From the NCBI RefSeq assembly GCF_004322395.1, contig NZ_SCTW01000110.1, positions 1 to 64,000 of the forward strand: a stretch of 64,000 bases of DNA, given 5' to 3'. Under the pieces are notes generated by a model. It did no database searches. It worked only from the letters and a program-made list of their open reading frames with translations, and was not told the origin of the DNA. Positions 10,485 through 21,573 of this stretch are shown piece after piece. Source of the DNA: Methylobacter sp. Its GTDB lineage: Bacteria; Pseudomonadota; Gammaproteobacteria; Methylococcales; Methylomonadaceae. The position numbers and the translations under genes were made by a program. How positions within the stretch are numbered: position 1 is the first letter of the stretch; each line of letters begins with the position of its first letter.

Positions 10485-13334
10485 CTAAAACTCTTCCCAG
10501 TCATCGCTGGAAGATTGGAGGATCGGTTTAGGTTTAACTGATGCCGATTTTTTAACTGCTCCGGCTTTAGCGATTGCGGTCTCTCTTTGCGGCGGCGCTG
10601 CACGGAAAGAGCTTACTTGAGCCATGCTGTTATGCGCATAGCGAGAGTAACCCTCCACTTTGAATTGCGCTACGGTGGCCGATAGGCTTTGCGCCTGTTC
10701 TTCCAATGATTCCGCTGCGGCGGCAGCTTGCTCTACCAAAGCGGCATTTTGCTGAGTTACGTCGTCCATTTGACTGATAGCTTGATTAACCTGCTCGATG
10801 CCGCTCGTTTGTTCCGCTGAAGCGGCGCTAATTTCAGACATCATGACGGTAACGCCGCGAATGGAATTAACAATTTCTTCCATAGTTTGACCGGCTTGTG
10901 TTACTAATTTACTGCCGCCGGTAACCTTGACGACCGAGTCGTCAATCAAGTTTTTGATTTCTCCGGCTGCTGTAGCGGCGCGCTGCGCGAGGTTGCGCAC
11001 CTCTACAGCCACCACGGCAAAGCCCCTGCCCTGTTCGCCGGCGCGCGCCGCTTCAACGGCAGCGTTCAGGGCAAGAATGTTAGTTTGAAAAGCAATGTCG
11101 TCGATCACCGAAATAATGTCGCCAATCCTGCGGGAAGAATCATTAATAGTATCCATCGTCTTAACCACTTGACCGACCACTTCAACGCCTTTGCCGGCTA
11201 TATTGGATGCATCAACGGCTAGTTGATTAGCCTGTTTGGCGTTTGCGGCATTATGCTGTACCGTTGAAGTCAGTTCCTCCATGCTGGCCGCTGTCTCTTC
11301 CAGGCTGGCGGCTTGTTCCTCGGTGCGATGCGACAAGTCATTGTTCCCGGAGGCGATTTCTTTAGCCCCGGTGTTGATGCCGTTGGTCGCGTCCTTGATT
11401 TGCCCGATGATTTCCTTAAGTTTTTCCACCGTGGTATTGGCGTCATCCTTGAGTTGTCCGAAACTGCCGGCATAATCATTGGTAATAGTTTGTGTCAAGT
11501 CACTACGGGATAGAGCGCCCAATACGCGTACCACATCGTTAATGCCGCTCTCGGTCGTTTCCAGCAGTTCGTTCAGCCCTTCGCCCAATTGTTTAAAGAA
11601 GTCTTCTTTGCCCTGTATGTTAATACGCCTTGTAAAGTCCCCCATAACCGCACCATGCACAAGGGCGGCCACTTCCTGCTCTACAGCGACTTCATTGGTG
11701 CGGTCCTGCCATTCGGCTACCGCGCCCAGCCGTTGGCCCTGTTCATTAATGACCGGATTGGCGCTCACCACCATAGATCGTCCGCCGAGATTTATTTTGG
11801 CGACATAGGTATTGTTGAAAGTAGACAAAAGTTTTTCTTGCTGCGAAGGAGCTAGGTGAAAACCGTCAATATTGGTGCCGACCAGATTGGCCGCTGAGAA
11901 GTTCGGCAACTGTTTACGAATATCCGCTTCGGCCTTGCCGAGGATATCAACCACAGATTTGTTAACATAAATAATGTGGCGAGCATTGTCTGCGATCATC
12001 ACGCCGGTGCTGACATTATCCAGGCCGATTTTGATGCGTAAACTCTCGTCGGCAATGCGTTTGCTTTCCGCCATATCGAAACCGAGCTTGGTCTGCATGG
12101 ATTTAAGCGCTTCCATGACCTTGCCGATTTCATCCTGGCGTTCAATGTCTATGGCATTGTTATATTTGCCTTGGGCTATGCGGCCGAAGTGGCTGATAAC
12201 GGCAGCAAACGGGCGCGCAATCCCGCGGATCAGAGTAAAACCCAGCCATAGGGCCAGCATAATGCCTAGCGCGATCAAGCCGATGGCGATGTTGCGAGTG
12301 TGGCCGTAGCGGGACTGCGCCGATTCAAACTCCTGCTTGGCGACATCGATCTGTAATTGCATCAGCCGGTTGATGCCTTCACCGACAGGTTTATAAAGCG
12401 GGTTAATCCGGTCTACGACAAGCTTGTTGGCGAGTTCGAGGTCATGGGCTTTCAGCGCTGCCATAGTGGGCTTCAAACTTTCTTCTACGAATAATTTCCT
12501 GTCGGCGGCGAATTTGTCGGCCAGGTTTTTTTCCTCCGGGGTTAAGTAAGTGGCCATGTAAGCAGCCCAAATCCTGCTTATTTCCGTAATGTTTTGTTCC
12601 ACTTCAGCACTATTTTTCTGGATCATCTCAGCAGTTGGCGTAAGCAAGACGGAGGTAATGTTCAGCCGGTTGGTCAACAGCAGTTCCTTGATAGTGGATA
12701 TCTGGTCCATCGGCATTGTGCGATCCTCATACACTGTGCGCAAGCCTTCGTTGGCCTTGCTCATGCCATGTAAGCCCATGCCGCCGATAATTATCATTAG
12801 TGCGCTGAGCATGCCGATAACATTGATTAAACGGCTTTTGATCGTGAGACTCTTGAATGGGTTAAGTTTTCCCGGAAAAGTCGATTTGACGACTTTCCCG
12901 TCCTGTATTTTCAGGTTGCCGGCCTTGCCTTCCTTAAACAGCCGGTAGGCGGCATCTGCCGCATTGATTTGTTCGAAGCTGGGTTTGCTGCGCACCGACA
13001 TATAACCGGCCAGTTGGTCGTTTTCATAAAAGGGTATGGCATTGGCCAGCACCCAGTAAAAATCCCCGTTTTTGCAGCGGTTTTTTACCAACCCGGTCCA
13101 CGGGCGATTCTCTTTCAACGCCTTCCATAGATCCGCAAACGCTTCCGGCGGCATGTCCGGGTGCCGCACTATATTATGCGAGACACCGATCAGCTCTGCT
13201 TTGGTAAATCCGCTAATGCGCAGGAAGTCCTCGTTGATATAGGTAATCGTCCCCCTCAAATCAGTCTTGGATACTATGGAATCAGTCTCTTTAAGCTTGT
13301 ATTCCACGTTAGTTACCGGCATGTTGATTTTCAT
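10485..13334 (-). CDS. methyl-accepting chemotaxis protein with PAS and HAMP domains
   Basis: 949-residue chemoreceptor. An Aer-like cytoplasmic PAS domain (about 10-115; [29 protein letters not shown]) is followed by TM1 (about 170-190, [16 protein letters not shown]), a four-helix-bundle sensor region (about 195-345), TM2 (about 352-372), HAMP, a second PAS (about 435-545), a further HAMP-like stretch and the MCP signalling domain (about 640-890). The conserved hairpin tip is present ([30 protein letters not shown]). The C-terminus is ...SDDWEEF, resembling the CheR-tethering pentapeptide of other receptors; this fits the nearby CheB-CheR protein but is inference. Confidence 0.93.
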   Translation of the reverse strand: MKINMPVTNVEYKLKETDSIVSKTDLRGTITYINEDFLRISGFTKAELIGVSHNIVRHPDMPPEAFADLWKALKENRPWTGLVKNRCKNGDFYWVLANAIPFYENDQLAGYMSVRSKPSFEQINAADAAYRLFKEGKAGNLKIQDGKVVKSTFPGKLNPFKSLTIKSRLINVIGMLSALMIIIGGMGLHGMSKANEGLRTVYEDRTMPMDQISTIKELLLTNRLNITSVLLTPTAEMIQKNSAEVEQNITEISRIWAAYMATYLTPEEKNLADKFAADRKLFVEESLKPTMAALKAHDLELANKLVVDRINPLYKPVGEGINRLMQLQIDVAKQEFESAQSRYGHTRNIAIGLIALGIMLALWLGFTLIRGIARPFAAVISHFGRIAQGKYNNAIDIERQDEIGKVMEALKSMQTKLGFDMAESKRIADESLRIKIGLDNVSTGVMIADNARHIIYVNKSVVDILGKAEADIRKQLPNFSAANLVGTNIDGFHLAPSQQEKLLSTFNNTYVAKINLGGRSMVVSANPVINEQGQRLGAVAEWQDRTNEVAVEQEVAALVHGAVMGDFTRRINIQGKEDFFKQLGEGLNELLETTESGINDVVRVLGALSRSDLTQTITNDYAGSFGQLKDDANTTVEKLKEIIGQIKDATNGINTGAKEIASGNNDLSHRTEEQAASLEETAASMEELTSTVQHNAANAKQANQLAVDASNIAGKGVEVVGQVVKTMDTINDSSRRIGDIISVIDDIAFQTNILALNAAVEAARAGEQGRGFAVVAVEVRNLAQRAATAAGEIKNLIDDSVVKVTGGSKLVTQAGQTMEEIVNSIRGVTVMMSEISAASAEQTSGIEQVNQAISQMDDVTQQNAALVEQAAAAAESLEEQAQSLSATVAQFKVEGYSRYAHNSMAQVSSFRAAPPQRETAIAKAGAVKKSASVKPKPILQSSSDDWEEF

Positions 13335-13562
13335 AAACTGTCTCTTAATGATTTTTTTGGCAGGAGAGTTGGCGAATGCTTAAAGTCATATATATTTGAT
13401 GGTGATTTACATCCTGAATCAGCAAACCACCAGAGAAGCGCTGAACAAATTATTTTTCAGCCATAAATTGCGACCCTGATTTTTTAAAAAGCGATACGTT
13501 GAGTTTGAAATTAGACTATCAAAACCAATTTGTAAAGGTACAAAAAATTTTCTTTGCACCAA

Positions 13563-13591
13563 TAAAAAAGCCCCTGATAACAGAGGCTTGG
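13563..13591 (-). terminator. rho-independent terminator of ssb
   Basis: On the minus strand AAGCCTCTG-TTAT-CAGGGGCTT is followed by TTTTATT. It lies about 35 nt after the ssb stop codon. Confidence 0.8.
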
Positions 13592-13623
13592 CAACATTAC
13601 ATACAATTTCTACAAAACAATTT

Positions 13624-14109
13624 CTAAAACGGAATATCGTCGTCGAAATCGTCGTAATTAGGCGGTGGCGGCATGGAACCGGACGGATGTTGCGGCGATT
13701 GTTGGGGCTGAGCGGGTCTTGATGAAGGCGCTGCATATCCGCCCTGAGGCTGCTCGCCGCCAAACTCGGAAGTGCCGCCACTGCGGCTGTCCAGCATGTT
13801 CATGGTGTCGGCAACGATTTCAGTCGTGTAGCGGTCCTGACCGTCTTGGGCTTGCCATTTCCGAGTACGAATATGCCCCTCTATATAAGCTTGACTGCCT
13901 TTTTTCAAATATTCGCCGGCGATTTCAGCCAAACGATTAAAAAGCACCACTCTGTGCCATTCGGTTTCTTCGCGGCGCTCACCGGTTTGCTTATCTTTCC
14001 AGCGCCTGGAAGTCGCCAGACTCAATGTCGTAACTGCACCGCCGCTAGGCATGTAACGAACTTCAGGATCGGCGCCCAGCCTTCCTATCAACATCACTTT
14101 GTTAAGCAT
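13624..14109 (-). CDS. ssb: single-stranded DNA-binding protein
   Basis: 161 residues. The N-terminal OB fold (about 1-110: [42 protein letters not shown]) is followed by a Gly/Pro/Gln-rich linker and the acidic partner-binding tip DDDIPF, all as in canonical SSB. It coats ssDNA in replication, repair and recombination. An AGGAGAAATAT Shine-Dalgarno precedes the ATG. The neighbour two genes away is uvrA, a common arrangement in gammaproteobacteria. Confidence 0.97.
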   Translation of the reverse strand: MLNKVMLIGRLGADPEVRYMPSGGAVTTLSLATSRRWKDKQTGERREETEWHRVVLFNRLAEIAGEYLKKGSQAYIEGHIRTRKWQAQDGQDRYTTEIVADTMNMLDSRSGGTSEFGGEQPQGGYAAPSSRPAQPQQSPQHPSGSMPPPPNYDDFDDDIPF

Positions 14110-14144
14110 ATATTTCTCCTATGGTTTTTTCGGATTCTATCAGA

Positions 14145-15536
14145 TTATGCGTTGACGTAGTGTGTAATCAAACTTTGTAATTGCTCTTTATTCAATTGTT
14201 GATTATCAACTTTAAGATAAACCAAAGCCTCTTCATAATGCAGCGTGACGTCTTCTACACCATTGATTTTAAGCATTTCGGCAACGAATTCATTTGCGTC
14301 CTGCTCACTGAGCCGTTCCAATGCAATCAGCAAATTTGCCACATAGCGAGGCGGTTTCATCCACAGCGATACTATCAACCAGCTGAACGCAGCAGCAGCG
14401 CAAAATAAAAACACCGCCGTAACCCCAAACTTACCGTTAAACCAGCCGCCCACCAGTCCGCCCATAAAAAGCCCCATGAACTGCGAACTCGAATAAGCGC
14501 CCATCGCCGTACCTTTCAAGTCAGCCGGTGCAGTCTTCGATATTAAAGAAGGCAGTGTCGCTTCAAGCAAATTAAAGCCGCAAAAAAACAACCACAAGAA
14601 ACCTACAATCCCGATCAAATCTTGATGAATCGCCGACAAGCCCAATTCAGCCATTATCAACACCGCGATAGCGCCCAAAAACACCTGTTTCATTTTGCGC
14701 TTCTTTTCTGCCAGAATCACGAACGGCACCGCGAATGCCATTGAAATAACAAAAACCGGCAAATAAACCTGCCATTCATGTCCGGCTATTAATCCCGCGT
14801 TTCTCATCAACGACGGCACCACGACAAAGATAGCCATTAAAATCAGGTGCAAAGTAAAGATACCGTAATTCAGGCGCAACAGATCCGGATTTTTCAGCAC
14901 ATGCAACATTTCCTCGGGAACGACTTCCGCATCCCGATGCAATTTGGATTGTTGAGGATTAGGCACGATATAAATGATCGTTAAAATAGCCAGAAGCGTG
15001 AGCACCGCAGTCACCCCAAAAACGCCCTGCACACCGCCGAATCCGGAAATAACAGGCCCGGCAATGATGCCGACACCAAAGGATGCACCGATACTGATTC
15101 CGATAATCGCCATGGCTTTGGTACGATGAACTTCCTGAGTCAAATCCGCGACCAAGGCCATGATAACCGCCGAAACCGCGCCGGCGCCCTGGAAAGCCCT
15201 ACCGACTAAGACTCCGTAAATGCTTGTCGACAGCGCCGCAATTACGCTGCCGATAAAGAACAATACCAAGCCGATAATAATCATTTTTTTACGGCCGAAG
15301 CGATCCGATAGCAGACCGAACGGGATTTGCAACAAAACCTGAGGCAAGCCGTAAATACTCATAGCCAGACCGATCAGTGCAGGCGTTGAACCTTCAAGCT
15401 GCTCGGCAAATAACGACAACACCGGCAAAATCATAAATAGCCCCAGCATCCGCAACGCATAAATGCTTGCCAACGACCATGTGGCGCGTTTTTCCGATGA
15501 CGTCATCGAACTTGTAATGTCTTGCATTGTTGTCAA
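14145..15536 (-). CDS. yajR: MFS transporter with C-terminal ferredoxin-like domain (YajR type)
   Basis: 463 residues with about twelve hydrophobic helices. The motif-A region reads GLLSDRFGRKKMI. After the last helix come about 65 soluble residues (RYVANLLIALERLSEQDANE ... ALVYLKVDNQQL) corresponding to the YAM domain of YajR; the exported substrate is not known. GGAGAAG lies about 8 nt before a TTG (15536) but about 17 nt before the ATG at 15527, so the TTG start is favoured by spacing. The gene lies upstream of ssb on the same strand. Confidence 0.85.
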   Translation of the reverse strand: MTTMQDITSSMTSSEKRATWSLASIYALRMLGLFMILPVLSLFAEQLEGSTPALIGLAMSIYGLPQVLLQIPFGLLSDRFGRKKMIIIGLVLFFIGSVIAALSTSIYGVLVGRAFQGAGAVSAVIMALVADLTQEVHRTKAMAIIGISIGASFGVGIIAGPVISGFGGVQGVFGVTAVLTLLAILTIIYIVPNPQQSKLHRDAEVVPEEMLHVLKNPDLLRLNYGIFTLHLILMAIFVVVPSLMRNAGLIAGHEWQVYLPVFVISMAFAVPFVILAEKKRKMKQVFLGAIAVLIMAELGLSAIHQDLIGIVGFLWLFFCGFNLLEATLPSLISKTAPADLKGTAMGAYSSSQFMGLFMGGLVGGWFNGKFGVTAVFLFCAAAAFSWLIVSLWMKPPRYVANLLIALERLSEQDANEFVAEMLKINGVEDVTLHYEEALVYLKVDNQQLNKEQLQSLITHYVNA

Positions 15537-15589
15537 AACCAGCTTCTCCTTTTTGAACCAATTTCAATAAATGTAGAGTGCGCATCGCG

Positions 15590-15646
15590 CACCTTTACTG
15601 GGTTTAGAAAAATGGCATGTATACATACCTCACTAACCCAGTGGTT
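15590..15646. repeat. inverted repeat upstream of yajR
   Basis: CTGGGTTTAG ... CTAACCCAG arms enclose the palindromic core ATGTATACAT. It lies just upstream of the yajR start and could be a regulatory hairpin. Function is unknown. Confidence 0.4.
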
Positions 15647-15704
15647 TATCTCACTATTTTAATGGCGTCCATTATAACAAGCTTTGTCCGCCCATTTCCG
15701 CTGA

Positions 15705-16034
15705 TTAAGTAAACAGCGCGACGACTTGACTTAAAAAGTGCTGCCAGACGGACTGAAAATCAACGACAGAAAAATGACTGGCCCTGAACATGCCGACAAT
15801 GCCGACCATAATCCAGAACACGTTCAGCAAGGTATAGGCGCTGTCTTTCTTGAGCATCGAACACCAGGAAAGTATCACCGCATCGGTGGTATTAAAAGCC
15901 CATACAAACAGAAACGGACTTTCCGGCCCCAACCAACTGACCAGCGAAAAACTGAAAATCCGCATCAGTACGCCGAGCATTTCGATGAATTTAATGTATT
16001 TAAAAATGAATGAATTTAATGTATTGATGAGCAT
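15705..16034 (-). CDS. small conserved inner-membrane protein
   Basis: 109 residues with two or three hydrophobic segments (PFLFVWAFNTTDAVILSWCS; YTLLNVFWIMVGIVGMFRA). The LLNxFWIxVGIVGxxRA ending resembles a small uncharacterised inner-membrane family, but no function can be assigned. The first 18 codons contain a duplicated GAATTTAATGTATT, so the true start could be one of the inner Met codons (about 15980 or 15965). Confidence 0.6.
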   Translation of the reverse strand: MLINTLNSFIFKYIKFIEMLGVLMRIFSFSLVSWLGPESPFLFVWAFNTTDAVILSWCSMLKKDSAYTLLNVFWIMVGIVGMFRASHFSVVDFQSVWQHFLSQVVALFT

Positions 16035-16062
16035 TGTTTAAGGCCGTCCAGTATGTAGCCGT

Positions 16063-16091
16063 TTGTGTTAATAAGGCTTTGCTCGTATATT
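16063..16091 (+). promoter_or_regulatory. sigma-70-type promoter of uvrA
   Basis: TTGTGT (16063-16068), a 17-bp spacer and TATATT (16086-16091), ending about 31 nt before the uvrA ATG. No LexA box (CTGT-N8-ACAG) was seen here. Confidence 0.55.
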
Positions 16092-16122
16092 ATACGGTTG
16101 TTTAAATTGCCGGATTTATTTA

Positions 16123-18939
16123 ATGGATACGATCAGCATTCGTGGCGCCAGAACCCATAACCTAAAAAATATCGATCTTGACCTGCCCCGAGATCAGCTC
16201 ATCATCATTACCGGACTGTCCGGTTCGGGCAAATCGTCGCTGGCATTCGACACCATTTATGCCGAAGGACAACGGCGCTATGTAGAATCTCTGTCTACCT
16301 ACGCGCGCCAGTTTTTGTCGATGATGGAAAAGCCCGATGTCGACCATATCGAAGGCTTGTCCCCGGCCATTTCAATTGAGCAAAAATCCACTTCGCACAA
16401 CCCGCGCTCCACGGTTGGCACCATCACCGAAATTTACGATTATTTAAGACTGCTCTATGCCCGAGCCGGTACGCCGCGTTGTCCTGAACACCAGGTTTCA
16501 CTGGAAGCGCAAACGATCAGCCAAATGGTTGACCATGTACTATCGCAACCACAAGATCAACGCTGGATGCTGCTGGCGCCGGTGGTTAACGACCGCAAAG
16601 GCGAGTATATCCAGTTGCTTGATGACCTTCGCGCCCAAGGCTTCATTCGCGCCCGGATCGACGGCACCGTATACGACCTGGACGAGACGCCGGCGCTGGA
16701 TTTAAAAAAGAAACATACTATTGAAGTCATCGTCGACCGCTTCAAGATTCGCGACGACATCGCGTTAAGATTGGCCGAATCGTTCGAAACTGCGTTGCGC
16801 ATCGCCGACGGCATCGCCATCGCCGCCTGCATCGATGATGCGGCCGAACTGCTGTTTTCCGAGCGCTACGCCTGCCCTCATTGCGGCTACTCGCTGCCCG
16901 AACTGGAACCGCGCATCTTCTCGTTCAACAACCCGAAAGGCGCATGCAGCAGTTGCGACGGTTTGGGCGTGCGGCAGCATTTCGATCCCGAGTTGATTAT
17001 CCATAACCCGGACATCAGTTTGGCAGGCGGCGCGATTCGCGGCTGGGACCGACGCAACGCCTATTATTACCAAATCATCTGCTCGCTGGCCAAACACTAT
17101 AACTTCGACCCGGAAGTGCCGTTTTCGGAACTGTCCCAAGAAGTCCAGGACATCATTCTTTATGGCAGCGGCCGTGAATCGATTGAATTCAAGTTCATGA
17201 CCGGAAACGGATCGGTCAAAAAGCGGCGCCACAGTTTTGAAGGCATCGTCGCCAATATGGATCGGCGTTACCATGAGACCGATTCGCAAATGGTGCGCGA
17301 TGAGCTGGCTAAATATTTATCCAACAAACCCTGTAACGCTTGCGAGGGTGCGAGGCTGAATGTTTCAGCCAGGAACGTGTTTATCGAAGATTTGCCGCTA
17401 CACCACCTGACCCGCTTCCCAATCCGTAAATCGTTAGACTTTTTTGCCCATCTTCAGTTAAGCGGCAGACGCGGCGAAGTTGCGGTAAAAATCATCAAGG
17501 AAATCCAGGAACGGCTGGAATTTTTAGTCAATGTCGGCCTCGATTATTTAACACTGGACCGTAGCGCGGACACGCTATCCGGCGGCGAAGCGCAACGTAT
17601 CCGCCTTGCCAGCCAAATCGGCGCAGGCTTGGTCGGCGTGATGTACGTGCTGGACGAGCCATCGATAGGCCTGCATCAACGCGACAACCAACGTTTGCTA
17701 AACACTCTGTTCCGCCTGCGCGACCTCGGCAATACCGTTATCGTCGTTGAGCATGACGAAGATGCGATCCGCGCGGCCCAGCATATTGTCGATATAGGCC
17801 CCGGCGCCGGCGTGCATGGCGGACAGATCATTGCGCAAGGCACGTTGGAAGACATTATCAACACCCCTGACTCGTTAACCGGCCAGTATTTATCCGGAAA
17901 AATCGGCATTACCGTGCCTGAAAAATTAACGCCTGTCGATAAAGACAAACAAATAGTCATCCGCAATGCCCACGGCAATAACCTGAAGAATGTCGACATT
18001 GCCTTCCCTATCGGTTTACTGACCTGCATAACCGGCGTATCCGGTTCCGGCAAATCGACGCTGATCAACGATACCTTGTATTGCCATGCAGCGCGGTTAA
18101 TCAACCGTGCCGGCGTTATTCCCGCGCCTTGCGATGCAATCGAAGGCCTGGAGCATTTCGATAAAGTCGTCGATATAGACCAAAGCCCGATCGGCCGCAC
18201 GCCCAGATCGAATCCGGCCACTTACACCGGCCTGTTCACGCCGATACGGGAATTATTCTCGGCAACGCCGGAAGCAAGGTCGCGCGGTTATTCACCCGGC
18301 CGGTTCAGCTTTAACGTCAAAGGCGGCCGCTGTGAAGCCTGCAAAGGCGACGGCGTGATTAAAGTCGAAATGCACTTTTTGCCGGATATTTTTGTTAATT
18401 GCGACAGTTGCGGCGGCAAACGCTACAACCGCGAAACGCTGGAGATACGTTATAAAGGCAAAACCATCAACGAAGTACTGGACATGACCGTGGAAGACGC
18501 CGCCGAATTTTTCAGCCCGGTGCCGGTGCTGGCTCGTAAACTACAGACCTTAGTCGAAGTCGGCTTAAGCTACATCACCCTGGGACAAAATGCGACCACT
18601 CTGTCCGGCGGCGAAGCACAACGGGTAAAACTCGCCAAAGAACTGTCCAAACGCGATACCGGCAAAACCTTGTACATACTGGATGAGCCAACCACCGGCC
18701 TGCACTTCCACGACATTAAGCAATTACTGAACGTATTGCATACCCTGCGCGATCACGGCAATACCGTCATCGTCATCGAGCACAACCTGGATGTCATCAA
18801 AACCGCGGACTGGATTATTGATATGGGACCGGAAGGCGGCGATGGCGGTGGGACGCTGGTTGCCGAGGGTACGCCTAAGCAGGTTTCCGGGAATGTGGCT
18901 TCACATACTGGGGTTTATTTGAGGCGTTTTTTTGAGTGA
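16123..18939 (+). CDS. uvrA: excinuclease ABC subunit A
   Basis: 938 residues, full length. Two ABC ATPase modules: first Walker [15 protein letters not shown] and signature [16 protein letters not shown] with [12 protein letters not shown]; second [30 protein letters not shown] and [12 protein letters not shown]. Zinc modules are visible as CPHCG...CSSC and CEAC...CDSC. It recognises damage in nucleotide excision repair together with UvrB. No obvious terminator follows; an opposing gene begins 8 nt beyond the stop. A second copy of the last 25 codons lies 4 kb downstream (22923-23000), so the 3' end has been the site of a recombination or insertion event. Confidence 0.97.
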   Translation: MDTISIRGARTHNLKNIDLDLPRDQLIIITGLSGSGKSSLAFDTIYAEGQRRYVESLSTYARQFLSMMEKPDVDHIEGLSPAISIEQKSTSHNPRSTVGTITEIYDYLRLLYARAGTPRCPEHQVSLEAQTISQMVDHVLSQPQDQRWMLLAPVVNDRKGEYIQLLDDLRAQGFIRARIDGTVYDLDETPALDLKKKHTIEVIVDRFKIRDDIALRLAESFETALRIADGIAIAACIDDAAELLFSERYACPHCGYSLPELEPRIFSFNNPKGACSSCDGLGVRQHFDPELIIHNPDISLAGGAIRGWDRRNAYYYQIICSLAKHYNFDPEVPFSELSQEVQDIILYGSGRESIEFKFMTGNGSVKKRRHSFEGIVANMDRRYHETDSQMVRDELAKYLSNKPCNACEGARLNVSARNVFIEDLPLHHLTRFPIRKSLDFFAHLQLSGRRGEVAVKIIKEIQERLEFLVNVGLDYLTLDRSADTLSGGEAQRIRLASQIGAGLVGVMYVLDEPSIGLHQRDNQRLLNTLFRLRDLGNTVIVVEHDEDAIRAAQHIVDIGPGAGVHGGQIIAQGTLEDIINTPDSLTGQYLSGKIGITVPEKLTPVDKDKQIVIRNAHGNNLKNVDIAFPIGLLTCITGVSGSGKSTLINDTLYCHAARLINRAGVIPAPCDAIEGLEHFDKVVDIDQSPIGRTPRSNPATYTGLFTPIRELFSATPEARSRGYSPGRFSFNVKGGRCEACKGDGVIKVEMHFLPDIFVNCDSCGGKRYNRETLEIRYKGKTINEVLDMTVEDAAEFFSPVPVLARKLQTLVEVGLSYITLGQNATTLSGGEAQRVKLAKELSKRDTGKTLYILDEPTTGLHFHDIKQLLNVLHTLRDHGNTVIVIEHNLDVIKTADWIIDMGPEGGDGGGTLVAEGTPKQVSGNVASHTGVYLRRFFE

Positions 18940-18947
18940 TACGGTAT

Positions 18948-19877
18948 CTAAGGTACTAATCCCGCCCGTGTTTCTGGCAGCCCAGCATGCAATATACTTG
19001 AATTTTTGTTGAGCGCATGGGCGATATAGGACAATGATGATCTGCGAGGAATAACTAATTGGTCAGAAAATATAAACACCTCGTTTCCTTTATAGGCTCT
19101 CGAAGCGTTATATTGAAGTTCATAAAGAAATTTCCGGCGATTTTTATAATAAGCTAATATCTCATCAGCACCATCATAAGACACTATCCATTTAATGTTA
19201 TCTAAACCTTGAGTCAGCTTGGCAATTCGTTCGTGGTCGTCTTGTTTATAATGATTCAGATACAACCGACTTCCCTTTTCGAAATAAGGAGGGTCGCAAT
19301 AAACCAAACTATTATTGGGTAGCGTTGGAAAGTGAGTCAAAAAAAACTGTTCTGCGTCCAAATTGCACAAAGTAATGTGGTCTCGTAATGATCCAATAAG
19401 TTCAACCCTTCTAATGAGGTCGTTCATTGGGAAACGAGCATCGATTTTCCACTTGCCATTTTGATTCAACCCGCCAATAACACCCGCGTTAAGAATTCCG
19501 GATCGATTGGTACGGTTTAAATAAAAAGTGGCAAAACCAACTTCGAGAATACTGTGTTGATCAGGATGGCGAAGGATTTCGCGATGACCAAGCCATTCTT
19601 CGACATTAACAAGCGACCGGGATATCTTTGAACAAAACGCCTCGGTCTGTGTTAACACCGATTGCCAGAACGAGTATATGTGATAAGAAGAATCGTTTAA
19701 GTGTACATGGTCAACGTGCCCGTCAACTAATAACTCCATAGCAACGCCGGCTCCGCCTGCATAGGGTTCAACATAATGGCCGCCTTCCAGACCATTTGCC
19801 ATGATGATCTCCAAAATAAATGGAGTCAGTTTTTGTTTTCCTCCTGGATAGCGGAGCGGTGTGCGATTTTGAGCCAT
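18948..19877 (-). CDS. D12-class DNA adenine-N6 methyltransferase (Dam-like)
   Basis: 309 residues. Motif order typical of Dam/D12 enzymes: RYPGGKQKLTPFI near the N-terminus, the AdoMet-binding VEPYAGGAGVAMELL (about 36-50), and the catalytic DPPYF (CDPPYFEKGSRLY, about 193). It would transfer a methyl group to adenine in a specific DNA sequence; the target is unknown. The gene begins 13 nt after the stop of the ParB-like gene, so the two very probably form one transcript. No restriction endonuclease is recognised beside it. The whole unit lies between uvrA and its duplicated 3' end, indicating acquisition. Confidence 0.88.
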   Translation of the reverse strand: MAQNRTPLRYPGGKQKLTPFILEIIMANGLEGGHYVEPYAGGAGVAMELLVDGHVDHVHLNDSSYHIYSFWQSVLTQTEAFCSKISRSLVNVEEWLGHREILRHPDQHSILEVGFATFYLNRTNRSGILNAGVIGGLNQNGKWKIDARFPMNDLIRRVELIGSLRDHITLCNLDAEQFFLTHFPTLPNNSLVYCDPPYFEKGSRLYLNHYKQDDHERIAKLTQGLDNIKWIVSYDGADEILAYYKNRRKFLYELQYNASRAYKGNEVFIFSDQLVIPRRSSLSYIAHALNKNSSILHAGLPETRAGLVP

Positions 19878-19890
19878 CGATAATATTCGG

Positions 19891-21363
19891 TTATTTGTTC
19901 ATTTGATCCAGTAACGGAAAAATATTCGAAAACAATGTAGGAATATCACTCGGTATGATCGTAAATGACGGGTTGTGGACTAATTGATTCATTGACGTAA
20001 TTGACAAAATGCCATCATGGCGTTGAATTTCTGTCAGTGGTCCATGAAGTAATCTTACCATTTGCAGGTCTTTTTTATTTTGAGTTAAATAAGTGACAAT
20101 GTCGCGAAGAATATCTGCAAGTATTCTATCACTTCCGTCACTCTTTAAATACGTTGGAGCATTTGGCTGAGAAGCGTGGTCTTGACAATATGCTTTTGCC
20201 GAAATCTCGAACATGCTGCGAAGCAAAAAACAGAATGCAATTGGATTGTCTTCTAATTTTAGTTTCAAAATTTCTTTGCGGAGAGTTTCAATTTTAGCCC
20301 GATTTGCACCATATAGCTTTAGCGATTTTAAGGTCTTTTTTACCGATTTTTCGTCGTTGGTGGCTGTAGCTAATGTCTTGCGGCCTGTAGTTGGGGTGCT
20401 ACTACCCTGGGAAGTTGGGTTAGGATTAGTCTGACTTCCGGCATTAACCGGATTGGCTGTAGGATTTGTTGCCGCTTGCTTCCCGGAACTGCCTCCAACA
20501 TTCGGTGGTGCTCCGGTTCCAGTTTTTCCGCCCGAAGACTTCGTAGTAGGATTTTGTCCGGTTGAAGGCGGTAATGGTGGGACGCCAAATCTCAACGCAA
20601 AGTCTATTGACTCTCTAATTGCCGGAAAAGTGAGTGATTCCATGCCGATGGCATGAATGATATCGTCAAGCGGTTTCTTATGGGAAATCTTGGGGTACAG
20701 CTTTGCCAGTTCGACACTTGAACTCGCCCCTAAGCGTTGGGCTGTTTTCTTTATGGCTTCGTCAAGAACGGTCAGATGGTAATCGCCGGCCCATCTAAGT
20801 TTCTGTTCGTGCGTAAGATTGGTTCCATGCAATAAATACTTTTCCAAAAGATCCAAACCGGGTTCCGATGCGCCATTTTCGATTTTGTTGTGCCGCGCGC
20901 GAGCAACTGATCCCCATGCATCTCTACCCGCTTTTTCACTCTTGCCGTGTATAAGAGTAACGATTCGATCGACAATGGCCGCTTCCGATAATTGATAGAT
21001 CGTGCAAGGAATTTGGGTATTCGAATTAATCCAATCCGCGGAAAGTTGCCCAATACGCTCGACAATTTTGTTTGGGAGTTCCAAATCGGTTAAGGCAATC
21101 GAACCAAGCATAATTTTTAAGGAGGCAACGCGCCGATTTCCCTCTTTTACCAAATACCCACTTGTAGCGTCTCCAAGAACGATGATGTTTTCAGTCGGAA
21201 GATAACCATCGTCGAGCAAACTTTCCATCAAGCCCCAAAAGTACTCGGGCTTAATAGAGATCATCGCTTTGATTGCTTCGACTTCGTTTTTCTGAGCCAC
21301 AGTACGAAAATTCTGCAAATCAATGGCAAGATCGTTTACCGGTAAGAGTTGTGTTCGCTGCAT
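19891..21363 (-). CDS. ParB-like domain protein with Pro/Thr/Gly linker and helical C-terminal domain
   Basis: 490 residues from the ATG at 21363, which has AGGAG 5 nt upstream; an in-frame start 16 codons earlier is less likely. The N-terminal region (about 5-120) resembles a ParB/Sulfiredoxin-type nuclease-like domain, with the ParB box KEGNRRVASLKIML (about 74-87). A low-complexity linker (about 270-340, TGQNPTTKSSGGKTGTG) leads to a helical C-terminal domain (FCFLLRSMFEISAKAYC; MNQLVHNPSF) that could be HEPN-like; this is a guess from appearance. It is co-transcribed with the adenine methylase. It may be part of an anti-phage or epigenetic module, but no named system was recognised. Confidence 0.6.
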   Translation of the reverse strand: MQRTQLLPVNDLAIDLQNFRTVAQKNEVEAIKAMISIKPEYFWGLMESLLDDGYLPTENIIVLGDATSGYLVKEGNRRVASLKIMLGSIALTDLELPNKIVERIGQLSADWINSNTQIPCTIYQLSEAAIVDRIVTLIHGKSEKAGRDAWGSVARARHNKIENGASEPGLDLLEKYLLHGTNLTHEQKLRWAGDYHLTVLDEAIKKTAQRLGASSSVELAKLYPKISHKKPLDDIIHAIGMESLTFPAIRESIDFALRFGVPPLPPSTGQNPTTKSSGGKTGTGAPPNVGGSSGKQAATNPTANPVNAGSQTNPNPTSQGSSTPTTGRKTLATATNDEKSVKKTLKSLKLYGANRAKIETLRKEILKLKLEDNPIAFCFLLRSMFEISAKAYCQDHASQPNAPTYLKSDGSDRILADILRDIVTYLTQNKKDLQMVRLLHGPLTEIQRHDGILSITSMNQLVHNPSFTIIPSDIPTLFSNIFPLLDQMNK

Positions 21364-21573
21364 CTTGTCTCCTAAATTTATCTCAAAGCCCTTCGTAATT
21401 ATAGCAGACAAACGTCCATTCTAACCTGCCAAGTGCTTAGACGAACCACATCAGTCGCGATCGATGTGCTTCACGTTGTTCAGCGCATTCCTATACCGGA
21501 CGGAGCATGCTGCCCAGTCCGCAAAGTTTCACGCCCCTTATTATCTATTTGTCTATTAAACAGCAAACATAAC

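Noticed and set aside
16035-16122. SOS (LexA) box before uvrA
   Set aside because: No CTGT-N8-ACAG-like sequence is present, although uvrA is SOS-controlled in some bacteria.
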